From: Trileptium ribeirensis
Lineage: Eukaryota; Nematoda; Enoplea; Enoplida; Thoracostomopsidae
Direction of reading: 5' to 3'
Assembly: GCA_030248225.1 (NCBI GenBank)
Contig: JASANE010018300.1
Coordinates: forward strand, 1 to 64,000
Length of the DNA: 64,000 bases
Under the pieces are notes generated by a model. The model ran no database searches. It worked only from the letters and a program-made list of their open reading frames with translations, and was not told where the DNA came from. Numbering within the stretch: position 1 is the first letter of the stretch; the number at the start of each line of letters is the position of its first letter. The position numbers and the translations under genes were made by a program. Positions 9,982-24,900 of this stretch are shown piece by piece.

Positions 9982-12900
9982 GTAAAATGTTTTCGGTATC
10001 TCCATGTTGGTAACTTTTTTCTGATCGGCAGTGACGGTCTAAGTGATCTCTACAATAGAATTAAGTATGTCTTAGCAATTATTGCTAATAACCTAGAATT
10101 CTTTCGGCACACTGTCTTAAATAACGATAAGTACATTTTCTGCGAGAATGTTTTTTAAACAGTGACTTCGCAAAATGAGATTTATTGGCCAGCGTTTATT
10201 AGAACAGGTTTTTGTATTTTTTCATGAAAATTAAATGTTTGCATTGAACTTTGTTGCATTTATTGTTTCATATGTACTTGATAAATGTGATCCACGATTT
10301 TTATTTATAGCAGAATCTTGGGGCTTCAAAATTTTCGATATTCTAGAAAATGTTCAACCGGTATCTGATCGATGTTTCGCCGCGATTGTCGCCGGAAGAC
10401 GATAACGCATCGGGTACTGGTGGGATCAAGTCGGCATCGCAGCAGCCGGCGCACAAAAGTTCGTATAGCGAAAAGCCTTCAGATTTTATCGAAAACTGCA
10501 TCGTTAATGTGAAGGCTCCCGTTGATTTTCTTTGGATTGGTGAGTTCGTTATTGACATAGCCATTTTTTGACTGTAGTTGCTTTATGCGGATGTTATGAA
10601 ACAACTTTGAGGAAGCATTGTTCATTTTGGTTGTATCTGCCGTCATCACCTATATATAGTTTTGCCAGCACCAGTATGTTGCGATGACAATATAACGATA
10701 ACACACGAAGCTAGTCATGCTTCGAAGAGTTGTCAGAACGTAGTGAAACGTAGTGGAGATTGTGTGTTGTGTATGAAATATTTTAAATAATGATATATTT
10801 TAAAATTCCGTGAAATATTTTTAATTCCGTCTGTATGAGTGTGTGATAGGCCATAACTCGAGAACGCCTTAACCGATTTTCAAGATCTTGGGCTCATTCG
10901 AACCAGCATAATCGATTTACCAACATCCCTACATCGTTTTTTGATTTGGGGTCTGGTTCCGGGGTCAGGGGTCAAAATGTGGGTTTTTGGCCCCATTTTA
11001 CCCCATTTTAGTACCCTTCACGGAAGCAAGGTTATTTTTATCTTAACTATCGAATTTTTTTCTCTGGATGGTTTTATTTCATAGTAAAATGATAAATGCC
11101 GATGCCTCTTTTTTGTTTTTCGATTAAGACTCCGGTTCCGGATTTATGGGATTTGAGGTACGGGGGTATGGCACCCCAATGGTTCTTCGACCCAAAATTT
11201 GAAAATTTGTTCTGACGTCTTGGGCTGCTGATAAGTTTAACCTGCGTCGGGCATGGGAAACTAATTGCCGGTACCGGTTTTGCTCTGCGACCATGGTTTC
11301 ATGGTACAAGGGTATGACGCCCCATGGTTGGTGTCAGAGGTCAAAATGAGGGTTTTTAGTACCCTTCACGGAAGCGAGGTTATTTTTATCTTAACATTCG
11401 AATTTATTTCTCTGGTTGGTTTTATTTCATAGTAAAATGATAAATGCCGATGCCTCTTTTTTTGTTTTTCGATTAAGGCTTGGAGTTATGGGGTTTGAGA
11501 TATGGCACCCTCAGGGTTCCTCGTCCCAAAATTTGAAAATTTGTTCTGACCTCCTGGGCGGCTGAAAAGTTTCACTTGGTGGTTTTGGGCGTGGGAAACT
11601 CATTGCCAGTATTGGTTTGACTCTGCGACACATGGATACAAGGTGTGGCGCCCCTTTGGTTCTGTGTCAGAGGTCAAAATGACGGTTTTTACACCATTTT
11701 AGTACCCTTAACGGAAGAAGGATATTTTTATCGTAACTTTCGAATTTTTTTCTCTGGTTGGTTTTATTTCATAGGAAAATGATAAATGCCGATGCCTCTT
11801 TTTTTGTTTTTCGATTAAGGCTCCGGTTCTGGAGTTACGTATGGGGTTTGAGGTACCTTGTGATTCTTCTACCCAAAATTTGAAAATTTGTTCTGACGTC
11901 TTGGGCGGCTGATAAGTTGCACCTGAGGGCTTTCGGGCATGGGAAACTCATTGCCGGTGTTCATTTTGTTGTAAATTGTGCTGGTATTGTGTAAATTGTG
12001 ATGTCCACATATAGCATATCGACGAATGCTATCGAGGGATGATTTGATGTGCACGCAAAAGGCGTAGGCGTAGGTGTATATTTGCTTCACTACGTTCTGC
12101 AATCTCGATAGTGTTACTAGTACAGTGTATGCCCAGTCACCGATTAAAACAAGTTGTAGGAAAGAAAGCACCTGTATCGACACACATAAATGGCAAAGTA
12201 ACACATTTAGCACTGACAGCGTGAACGCTCCGCTCCAAATTCTTTCCTATGTTGTACCCATTAATTAAGTCGTTTTCTGTTTATCACAATCATAAACTAA
12301 CTATAAGATTGGCGCCACACATTCTCGGTAGGAAATTATCTGACGGGCTGTTAAGGTGAGGGCTTCTCCATCTGTTCTTTGGCACTGAAACTTATCGTCC
12401 TGCCTATCTAGGTTCGCCAAATATGAATTGAAACACGTCAATAAAACAAGCGATGGCATTCGTTTTTGTCTCACGCATAACACCACATAGGAGACAGGGT
12501 TTTGCGCATGGGGTTTTGTTAGATAGGAAGTGTACGTTCAACAACGTAAATAAATCTGGCCACGGATTCTTTCCAGAAAATGGATTTCTTTTTCGCGGTG
12601 TGTGTTACTTTTTGTTTGCTAGCGAATTTCTTGACAGGTGGGAGACAGCAGATATAGCTACGGATAATTCAAAACTGTTTAATGTAACAAATGCAGTTGT
12701 ATTTATCTTTGTAACCTCAGTATGCTCAAACTCATATCGATTATTTCTTGACTGGTCGGGCATAATCACGGAATCTCATGTATTTACGTTGGACATGCTT
12801 TTGTGAGACTTGTAACGCGGAGGAACCTTCTTTGCCAAAAGCTCTTGGCTACAACAGAGTCACTGAAGTAAGAAATCAATTTTAGAACTAGGACATGTCG

Positions 12901-15900
12901 GCTCTTAACAGTTTTATGCAAAGCAGAATCTAGAAAAAGATACACCTTCAATGGAATGTAATAGGTCAAGCTTTGCGCTGATGGTGATAGGTTTTAATCT
13001 TATGCGATTGTGTAACACTGCCTTTTCCACTTGCCGGAAAAAATGGGGGTTCCATGGACCCCATGGTCATTTTCGGGGAAAAATCTCGAGGGGGTGTGCC
13101 AAATTTCAATTTTTAAGCATATTTTTTGCACAATTCTCTGCTACTTGTATACGTTTTCAGCACATATGGTATTATTAGGAGTTGTAACTGCTTTATTTTA
13201 TTAAATCACCCCTAGGCTACTAACAAATGTTTCCAAGCTGTTATTTTTTTATTTTTGTGTGTTTTTAATCAAATTCAAACATGAAAAATTATATGGAGTT
13301 GGTTGGGGGCGAACATAGGGGATTTCGGAGAGTGGGGTGGGGGATCGCCTCCATAATGGAGAGGCTAGTAACAGACATATTTTATCTTATCCTGAAATTA
13401 TGCTACTCTATTCTACTCTATTTTAGTTTGTGATGTGAGAATCGATATTACTGATCTAAAACGGATGGTGTACTGCGGTGATTTTTGTTTTAACTAAATC
13501 TTGTTCTAACTAAATCTTGCATTATAGCAACACATTGCTTTCAAAATGGTTATTTGTGCCGTAAAATTAACTAGTGTACTAGATATTTTGCGACCGTAGC
13601 TAAGAAAAGTGAAAAATATGTCAAGCGCAGATACCTTGGAATATCGGTATAGAAGCTCTATGCATAATTAACTGTTGCTGACATATGAGTCACTGTAGAA
13701 ACCTGTGAAGTTCTTGAATCCCTGAAACAATTATTGGGAATCTGAATACAACAATTGGGTTAAAACTAAATTTTATAATCTTATTTTTGGAACAAGTCGG
13801 AAATTAAAAATGTAAGAACAATTTTATCGTTTTATTTTACTATAGACAATATTAGTTGCAACAGAGCCTTTTAGCACCTATGTAGCTAGCAGTATATACG
13901 TTGACAGCAGGGAGTAACCGGAATTCCGGTTCCGGTTCCGGCGAAAATCGTGTTCCGGTTGCGGTTCCGGCAAAGGGCAAAAACCATACCGGAACCGGAA
14001 TTCCGGTTTAAAAATTTTGTGTGAAATTTTCCACGTTTTTTGCTTCATCCTGTAATCCAAACATATGTAATATATATTATACAATGATCAAGCTCAATAC
14101 AACCAAGCAAAAGAAAAGATTAACTAACCAATTTGCCGTGTGAGACGTAAGTAGGGCACATAATTTGAGCAGGAATTTTTCATAATAACCTGCAGGAGTT
14201 TGTAAAATCAAAGCCAGGTCGATGCTTGTAGCAGCTATTTTACACATCCAGAAGTCTGTGGGATACGTTTGAATTAAACCGGTCCAACTCGGTAACAGAG
14301 TATGGCTTACGCAGAAGTATATACTTATGGTATGCTTGGCTAACATAAATTGCGTCAAGCACTCGCCAGTGCGCTTGTAAACTTGGTAAATCAGTCTAAA
14401 TTGAAGTAAACTAACGCTATCTGCAACGCAGCTAGAAACTGCGTTCTTGGCAATGAACTGTATTTATTAAAACTGTGCGAGCAGCATCACAGTGTGTCTA
14501 TTTATAGCACTCTGATTAGAAAGTTATGATCATTATGATCTAACTGACGGGCATTGTTTGTCCAACGCTAGCCTAAACAGTGTCTCTGACCACTGATCAG
14601 AAAATTACCTTCTATCTATTATTTTTTGAAATAATAATAACAACCAATGATTTTAAGTTTCCTACAGAAGAACATGCAGCAAACGTATGTGTAGTAAAGG
14701 GAGGCGACTGGAGACAGAGCGAAAGTGTGTATTCTACGCTCCAAGCTTTGTAAGCACGTTCGATTTGACGCAGTATACGCAATGGTGTATAGTGGAAGTC
14801 ATTTTTGCTCTGAATGTCCAAAAACCGACATATTTGATCGATAAATAAACATTATTAGCTTCCTCAGTCTCTTTAAAGTTTCAGAAAGGCAATAATACCA
14901 TCGCAATACATTAAGTTTAATGTAAAAGTAATTTTTAATGCATTTTAAATCCACTATACCTTCATTTCTTCCATCATCTGTTTTACTATATATAAATTTC
15001 GAAGACCAGGTTCCGGTTCCAGTTCCGGATCCGGTTTAAATGGACGGTTCCGGTTGCTGGTTCCGGTTCCGGTAAATTTCGGTTCCGGTTATTCCCTGGT
15101 TGACAGGTAAAAGAAATTTTCACGATTTTCTCCCTACGCCCTCAATGGAAACACTTCTTGCTTGGCTCGGTTTGTTAACAATGGTAGGATATTTATCTTA
15201 TTACTATTTGATAGTACGGCGTGTGCATAAGCGAAACTTGCACATGTTGGTTCCTAGACATGTATAATCCTTAATAATTATTTGCGGCCTACAAGTAAAT
15301 TTATTGGTTCGATACAAAAGGTCTTTTAGATGCATTTGCGTTACTCATATTCTTTGAAAACTATTGTCAACCCATTTCAATCTGTTTAAACCTAAAGGTG
15401 TCATTGAAATTTACCTTGTTCGTTGCTCTCGCGTAACTTTGTCATGGAAAAAGAAAATTGTACTTTGAAATTTTATTTGCTCGCTGCTCGCTCGGAAAGT
15501 TAGAGCCAATTATTGTGATCACCACTGTACTTGATGTCGTTTGAAAATAAATAATATATTTGTAGCCGTGTACAACATCAAGTTAAATGGTTGAGGCAAC
15601 TGATTAAGATGTTTTTGTTTCAAATGAATACAGTTATAAAATTATTTACACACATTATTAATAGAAAGACACGAATTGCACTGAACATTCACTCCAATCT
15701 TTGATAATGTGACAACATCAGCGCGGCTGGTTTTGCAGCAGTGGCACATGATCCGATCAGAGTGAATAGAGTCTTGTATAATAATTGTTCTGGGTCAATA
15801 ACGAAATGATGAGCAAAATGTGGTTCCTGTATTTGTATGCTGTTAGTAAAATCACAAAAATATATTTCTATTTCAGCAACCGATGACGGAAGGCTGCTGT

Positions 15901-18900
15901 GCTACGCTTACGGATTTTTGCTAGTGTCTGTTTTCAAAGACCCAACTGTTGTCTGTCAAGCGTTGGCTATTTCGAACGACTGGACGCGATTGTTGGCGGT
16001 GGAGCGAGGGTAAAAATATTTATGTCGTAAACATGTAGGCTAGTTAGGCGCTAGTTATAAGCAATAATTTCATCTGTATTCTTATGTGCGGTATTAATGT
16101 TGTATATTAAGTACCTTTAGTCTGTAAAACACCTCGGAGGATATTCTTGGGACGACGATGGTTGTATTTTAATGGAGCGGGTAGAGATAAATTTATTTTG
16201 CCAATGGTAACGCGATTATGCTGCAGCGGAAACACGTACAGACAAAAAAGATTATTAATTATTTATTTAGGCGAAATTATCCCAATGCATTGTCAGAATG
16301 TGTACAAATTTGTTGGGTTTAATAGAGACTCGAAGAATAACCATTGTGGATGGCAATGCCACTTATGTATTCTCAAAATGCGTAAACTAAATACATTACA
16401 AATAAAATATGACGTTCAGTAAAATATACAGTTAAATCAATAAATCGTTCGCGGACAATTTCGAAAAAATTCGCGAACGATTTGCTAATAATCTCAAATA
16501 GCAATTAAACAGGTGTTAGTTATAGTAAACGGTCTATTAAAGACTTAATTTGATTTTGTTCATAACTGCAGCCGTAACTGTACGGTGGTATATTGCGTCA
16601 AAGAATGCCGTTTACTAAATATGTAGCATTATTTTAAAATTATAGAATTACTTATTTCAACATGGTTCCGTGTTTAGAAAGAAATGTGTGTTGTGTGCAT
16701 TATCTTTTTTTGGCTCAGCGCTGTTTTGTTCGTTTATAACAACGTATGTAGTTTAGTTTGATGATTGAAACATAGGATGTGCTAATATTATCAGGACAGC
16801 TTTAACTGGACTAATCAAGATACATAGTATGTAAATTATTATTCTCGCCTGACGTTGATATTAATACATGAATTATCACATAGTTGTCCCCATATGATCA
16901 GAGATAATCAACTACAAAAGAAGTGGATAGAAATATTATTTCTTTCAGATATGACAACGATCCTGAGGACTCAAGTCGTACAATATCGGCAACGCTATCA
17001 TACAGCGTCTACGATTTGACTCAGTTACGCAATGCCGCTCAACATATACGTCTGCTGTCGCTTCATGTTGCTCGTATCAATAAGTGTATTCGCCGAATAA
17101 CAGCGACAAGTCGGGCGATGCGAGACGCGTGGGAAGATACTATGATACAGCTGGATAATAAATTTTCGAATTATGCCAAGGTCAGGTTTATATTTTTTTT
17201 TGCCCATTTCCACATAATACGGTGCGCGCCATAGGCTTAGCCAGGAACCATGTTGATGGAGTGGTCTGGTGCTTACTGCTGGCAGTTGTATTTAACTTAA
17301 TTTATAGGGTTCTAATAACCAGAGCCACGGATTGGCTGGGGACTAGGCCTTTCGTTGTCTACGCGCCGGAAATTACCATCGCCTTTCGAACTAGCAGCTG
17401 TTATTTTTTAGTGAGCACTGTGTCTGGCAATTTTTTTTCTTTTAGGTTTTTACATTTTCTTTCATCATTAGCTGATGGGACTTCTTAAGCTTATATTGTG
17501 TCGCTATATTACAGTATGTGGATTAATATAGGCGCGAAAGCTGATTGCAACTTTTCCCCATCAAAGTGAACCGCATGGAGCTGTGATGGGGTTAGAAAGG
17601 CCCGGCAAAATAATGTAATAGTCATTGTTGCACGATCAGTGAAAATATTTCAGTCAAATGAGGATAATTTTTAGAGTAATTGAATTCTAACCGTAGTAAG
17701 TGAAACTTGGAAAGTAAAGAATTATTACTTGCGGAATAGTGCTGAAATTGCTGACAATTTCAGTTATTGGGTTTACAGGGCTACAAACTTTGGTGTGAGA
17801 ATTGATTCGTTTTGATAGATGATTTGAAAACCTGAAATGTCTATTTGTACTCTTTAGTCGGACGTGAAGCATGATTGCAAAATCTTCCTTCCTCTCCGAA
17901 AAATCACTTTATGTATTGTTTCTTAATGTAAATATCTGAGTTAAATTTTGTCTCGGTATAGATGTTTTAGTCATTTTGTAGAGCAAATAAGTTCCAATTT
18001 TTTAGGATACGAAATTTTAATCAAAAGTGGGTTTCAATGGGTTCATCAAACCGAAAATACCTTCACAACCGCTCGATCTATACTGGTGTTGGTATATTTT
18101 ATGTAAAGTTACAGACAAAAGTAAATGCAGCTTTTGGCGGACGAAACTGCCTCTGGACGCGGACGGACGCAATTATTGCGTCCGGACATGGACCAACGCA
18201 ATATTGTCTGGACGCGGACGGACGCAATTTTGTCTGGACGCGGACGGATGCAATTACGTCCGTCCGCGTCTAGCTTTTGTGCAGTTATTTTTGCCTGTGA
18301 GTGTATTTTGAAATAGTTCATTATTTAAGCAGCAGGATTTTATCAAAGTTTTTGAATTGGCCAATGGAACTCAGATACCAGCAATACCTCCACAATTGCT
18401 TGAGCAATATAGGATTTTTCCTGGTTTTATAGAACAATTTATCCTCTACCAGGGTATCGGCTGAATGCTGGGCCTGCGGCCCCGGTTTTGAATAAGAAAT
18501 GACACGTTTGTATAAATCCGCGTTCTTTTTCGTTATCTCCTCCCCAGCCCGTGTTTACCCAAAAATGGTCAGTACCTATCTGATTTCATGTACTTAACTC
18601 ATGTCGAGTTTTGCGTTTGCAGTGTAACATAATTGCGTCATCGCTACTATTACAAAAAAACGAAGTGTGATAAATTTTTTGGTCCCAGATATTTTTCTGC
18701 GCCATGCGGTTCGTTCACTTACGCGGGTACTTCAATTTTACAATGAAATTCTGTTAAAGGAATTATGGATGGACCACGGCAGCGATATCACCGTTGGCGA
18801 CAATATTATCTCGGTTTTGGCCATTGGACGCCCGGTGGATGTCAGCTTTGAAAAATTTATGCTCGAACAAATTGGAGGCGAAAAGGGTATTAAAACGCTG

Positions 18901-21900
18901 GCGACCTCCGTCGAACACGTATATTCGACACTTCGGGATTTGTTAGCGGTAGATATGAGGCGCGCAGCACATGCCTTGTTTCAACACGTTGTGGCGTTAC
19001 AACAGGTTGTCAATGTTGGGTGCAGGAATGTGAGTTGTTAATATTGCAAAATCAAGTAATTTAAAACTATCGCTGTCTTAACGAACAAATCTTTGCTAAA
19101 ATTTTGAGCTTGAAATTTGAAACGCCTTTCTTATATTTGAAGCATTAGAACATGAAAACTATTCAATGATTTGAAATTTTGAAACACATGACATTATCAG
19201 AACAATAGTATTGAAACAACATTTAAAATAATACTAGAGAAATAACCATTCGTGATTTTCCACATTTTTCATTTCAAATTTCAAACCGGTTTTGATAAAT
19301 TTTAGCTCAATATTCATGCTAAAAATCTGAACGTATCTGAGCACGCTGTAGCAACGGTTACACATTTATCGCCGAAAGTTTTTATGACCTAGGTAAAATT
19401 TTGATTTTTCATTTGTTCTGAGTTATAAACAATGTTCTTTGTGCTCTAATTCCAAAAACTAGACAATAATTTGCTTTGCTTTGAAGGACCCATATACCCA
19501 ACAAACAAAACTCAAACGAAGATAAGTGTTCTTCATATGTCAGCCGCGATTGTTTTCTGCTGCTCCTTTAACTTATTACAACCGAACAGCTGTAATTTAT
19601 TTTTGTGTGATGTTTTAAATCTATGTCGTCACTTTCTCCATACTGTCTGCTGTATGGTAGCGAAATAATTGAGAACTGATATTGTTCAGTTATCGCGATT
19701 TCTCTTCCCGTTGATGCTATGGAAGCCTTGCTAACATCTCGGAACTTGTGAAATGTTCCAGCTTTGAAAAGTTAACATGAGATCCTGTTTGCAATGATTT
19801 AAACTAGACTGTCACTAACAAAGCTATGTGTAGACAGGGACGGACGAAATTGCGGATGGACGCGGGAGACAATCTACTTTTGTCCATGACTGTAGGTAAA
19901 ATAATATTTTACATGTTTAGCGGGTTCTATTTTTATGGTTTATTGTGTATTGCCCTAGACCGACCGTTATACATACTATATCTTGTGATAAAATTTTACG
20001 ATATAAACGTAGAACATAGGTGTCGATGGGGGGCAGGCGGTTACCCTTAACGGTCGGTTCTCCTCCCATCTAGCCAAGTTTATCCCTTCCCGGACGCTCC
20101 GTGTCCTCCTGGGCGCGTGGAAAATTTTAGCAAAAATTGGTGTAAAATGGACAAGAAAATGTCGACTGGATTCTACCTCCTAAGCCGACGGACCTTCGAC
20201 GCCTATGATGTAAAAGTAACTCACGGTTTCGGTTTATTCTTGTATTAATATAAATTATATATTTTAAAATTAACTCCATTAAAAACGCACGAAGGTAGAC
20301 AAGAGCACTTAAATTCATTTGTGTGGCTGTACGTGTAAACATATTTTTATTGCGAGCGTAAACGTGTGCAGTTAATTCTCTCTGTGTGCCTAAATTTTAG
20401 GTGTTAGATTTGTTCCACATCGAGTCAATATGTTCAGTTTTTTGTTTAGTCTCTATCACTTAGTAAAGGATGTTATGAGACATGTTCAGACGATGTAGCG
20501 TCCAGCTAATCAGTGTTTAGTTTCAGCATGACCTGGAGTATCAAATGAAATTCATATATTGAGTTACGGAAAAAATATTGCAGCGCTATCTGTTTACCAT
20601 GCTTATTTATTAGGATATCAGCTTAGGTTACCTAGGAGCTTGATTGTTTTAAAATAGATTAATAAATATGTTATTTTATACCGTCAATGACGCTTACCGC
20701 ACTGCGCTATAATATTTCTTAAATTAAAATACGTAGTAATAATATAATAGGTAAAGACTTATTTTTAAGTTATCGACCGACGATAATGCTCTGCTGCTGT
20801 GGATATCGCCGAACGCGCTAAACGATTTCAAACAAGCAATTGGAGATTTAGTGTTTAAAGTTAACGAAATGGAGCATCGGCTTGAGTCGAATTTGCATGT
20901 GTTGCTACGATTTTTCGAGTGGCTGAAAATTGTTATTTCCCTAATTAAGACAAGCCAACTGCCCGGTACGTGTCTTTTAAAAATCGGACACATAATTTTT
21001 GAGAATATTTGCCTACAATCTTTCTGTTATTTTGGGTTATTCGTTTTACAATAATTGAATTTATTTTACTTTTTTGCCATCGTGTTGTGCATCCTGGTTT
21101 TTTCAGCTTTCTAGCTATGACTTTAGTATTCGGTCTTCTGTTATTTTCGACGACGATGTGCGCCTCGAACTTTCTATTTTCATTTCTGGCAATGAGTTTC
21201 GCATGGCTTTCTTTTACTTTATTTGTCAACGAGTTTCGCAGTCGGACTTTCCTTTACTATATCTGGCAATTGGTTTCGCAATCGGTTTTCTTTTTCTGTT
21301 TGGGTGATGAGTTTCGCAATCGGGATTTTTTCTACATTTCTTGTGATAAGTTTCGCAGGGGTTTCTTTTACTTTTTTGGCAATGAGTTTCGCCGTCGGGC
21401 TTTCTTTGGCAATGAGTTTCGCAGTCGACTTTATTTTTCTTTTTCAGTGATTAGTTTTGCAGTCGGGATTTTTTCTGCATTTCTGGCGATAAGTTTAGCA
21501 GGCCTTTTTTACTTTTTTCGGCGAAGAGTTTCACTGTCGGGCTTTCTTTTACGTTTTTGGCTATGAGTTACGCAGTCAGACTTTACATTTCTGCCGATGA
21601 GTTTCGAAGTCGAACTTTTAATTTTTGGGCGATGGGCTTCGCAGTCCGGTTATCTACTACCTCTTCAGCGATGAGTTTCGCAGTCGAGTTTTCTTTTACT
21701 TTTTCGGCGATGAGTTTCGCAATCAAGCTTTTTAACTTTTCCGTGATGAGTTTGCAGTCAAACTTTCTTATACTTTTTAGCGATGAGTTTCACAGTGTGA
21801 GTTTCATTTACCTTTTTTGGATTTGAGTTTTGTGCGCCGGGCTTTTTTTATTTTGGCGGTGACTAATTCCATCACTTCATCAATGTGTTTTGTACCTGTG

Positions 21901-24900
21901 CAGAGCAGAGAAAAGAATATTGTTTCCTGTTTTCAGTAGAAAGCCAAGTATTGTGATATGGGATTATGTCGTAAAACGGGGAATTCGTTCATTCCGTATG
22001 TACCATAGTCATTACACTGTTTTTTTATGAATATAAGTTATTATTTACCAATTTCAGTTGGTATTTTGGTGTTAGTATTCAGCATTATCTCGATGGTTTA
22101 ATGATTTATGCTCATAAGGATAAGTCCTAATAATTTTGGTTGTTGCTCATGTAACTGTTCGAACAAACGAAAATCTGTGTTTCGGAGTGAATTCTGTTGC
22201 ATGCACACATGAAATATCTCTAAAACATACATATAGTAGCCTACTGATGTTTTTATTATAGCTCCGTCAACAACTACACACACGATGGAATTTAGTGAGC
22301 GCGATCACGATTTTATCCTCGATACGTTTGCAAAACCGTGGCAAGACGTAAAGGGGCCATTGTTTCGTCTGGACAAAGTTGGGCAATACCTTGAAGACGG
22401 ACCGTTGTCTTTTCTGCTGGTATGTATATATAGCTGCTGAGCGGGAGCTGAGGTCTTGGATTTTTAAGCATGGCTAAACAGAGAAGCAAAGGCAAAATGT
22501 TTTGGAAACTACTCACAAAAAATTAGCATCTGTTCGATCGCTGTTTGCAAATTATTGACGAATTTTTCCCTAACTGTACGCTAATATTCGGGGAACGATT
22601 TCCTGTCGTTTCTGTTTATAACTGCAAAATTGATATGGGTACCTTGTTTATGAGCGTTCGCACTGAACTTGTTATAAACTAAAGAATTTTTTAACGTTTT
22701 GTTCACAAAGATACTACCATGTGGCGTTGCACGTTTGTCGAGTAAACGTGAAAATCTCGGCAATAATAATTTTCCAATATAACTTGTAGCTGTGTCATGC
22801 TTTGTTCCAATGATTTTTAACCAATGCAAGTTATATTGAATGTGAAAATATTTGGCATACATGGTATAAGCCGAACAAACTCATCAATTTATACAAGCTT
22901 ATGCCTGGGTGCACGAATATTCAAACAACTTAGCTGTCAAGTAATTACATACTGCTAGATCTGTGGTTTTTTGATGCTGCTAGACATTGGCGCTTTATTG
23001 ATATTTTATGCTTACGTCTTCGAATCACAAAATTCTCCTCTTAGTCTATAATTCTTTATCATAATGTTCATAATTCTGTCAAATTCAAATCGATTGACGC
23101 CCCGTATAATTCAGATTTCTAGTAGTCAAAGTTATAAAGATGTGTGTCCCTTTCGAACGAACGAACATCGAGCAGAAATTAAACAAAATTTATTTATTCT
23201 CGAATAACACTCGAACAATTCTCGAACAAATTTAAGGAAGCGCTCCAAAATTTCGAATACGTCTCGAGCAAAATTTTAAATTTATCGAACGAACATCGAC
23301 CACACGAACATCGACCAACGAACAACACTTAATTCTGGCGCGTACTGTAACTGTCACATTTCGAGCGAGCGAGTTTCAAAACCAATAAAATTGATAGATT
23401 CCATTTTTAGAACAAATTTTCGAGCGATTGTTACAAGCGAGTCTCGAGCAGCTATAGTCATTTTGGGCGAGTACTGTATATTTTTTCCGTAGACGCCTAT
23501 GTAATTGTTGAAAATTTGCTTGAATTAACAGTACTCGCCAAAAATGACCGTCGCATTCTCTCTCTCTGTCTCAGAGAGAAATTTGAAGTGTTTCGAACGA
23601 ATTTCAACGGAATATTACACAAACAGAGCTCGTTTCTCGGGATTTATTTTCATGGCAATACAATTTTCTCTAGTAAATTTTAAATTTTTGATTTGTAAGT
23701 ATTCACCAACTTTTGAAAATGCAAACTCAATGCATAGGCAAAACTAGTAATATTTTTACAAAATTATAGAGTCGTGTTTTAATATTAGTAATGTTATGAA
23801 TAATTCTATAATTTCATTATTATGTTAATGCTTTGATATAGTAAATACCATAATGACTAGCAATAATACTCAGGAGTCAACGCCAGCCACCGGTGGAACG
23901 AAGAATTCGTCGGCTTCGCTACTTCAGACAGTAAAAACGGTCGTGGACACCAGTCAGTGTGTGCGATCATTGGCAACAACAGGTCCTGTTATGAAACGGG
24001 TCGCCACTCAGGTATTAACGTTCACATGCACATCTCTCATAGTAATAAATTGTCAAGGTGCTATTTCTTAAACTAAACCCAGTTAAAGTTTACATTCTTC
24101 CCAGTACTCGAAATGATCTTTACGAAACATTTAACCAAGGCATTTTGTATGTAGTTCGAAATTTCATGCCCAAATTGATTATGTTAAACAATATTTATAA
24201 TTATTTTAATAAAAACCAAATAACTACATATAGCTTTTCAATTAAAGCTACCTACATATCGCCTCTATAACATTTTGGATATATGCTTAGCGTACAAAAA
24301 TTAGTTTGAGAAAAACGAAAACAGTAACCATAATTTTGTGAACAGTACATTAATGTATAAAATGTTTTATTACAGTTGGGTTTACCCTTGGTACCATAAG
24401 ATTTATTCACTGCAAATCCATGCCATATCTCTACGCCCAGGCAAAAAAGACTAACATCCCTACCCAGATTATGCTTCCGTTGTAGGGAAGACAGGTTTCT
24501 GCTATTCATTCTTCTATTGTGATAAGCGTGATTTAGTTAACATAGAACTCAAAATGTGCAACACTTGTTACTTTTCCAATGAAATTAATAAATCTAGTTG
24601 GCGAGTACTTCGACTGACTACGTACACATTGTACATTATAATCTAAGTAGGTAAATGTATGTAAATGTTTATAGTAGCGACTATAACAATAGGAGTGGAT
24701 GAATATGGTGGTGGGTTCATACTCGTGCTATGTAGCATTCTTGTTTGTATCTGTAGCGACTGGGTTGTAGTAAATTTAGGACAAATTTCGTTTGAGATGT
24801 AAATCCGCTTAAATTTAGTTGTTATATGTACCCAGGAAAACGGTTTGACTAACATTTTTAAAGCACCTAAGATGCTATTACATGATACAAATGTGCCTAT

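Larger units (their letters stand above)
10540..15876 (+). other. APC4 intron of 5.3 kb filled with repeats
   Basis: Contains a three-copy 330-370 bp tandem repeat (10970-11960) and two TTCCGG-rich patches (about 13915-14010 and 15008-15092). Nothing with coding support was seen between them, although several short frames exist. Confidence 0.7.

Noticed and set aside
12453..12806. 117-codon plus-strand frame in an APC4 intron
   Set aside because: No family, no splice context and composition like the surrounding intron.
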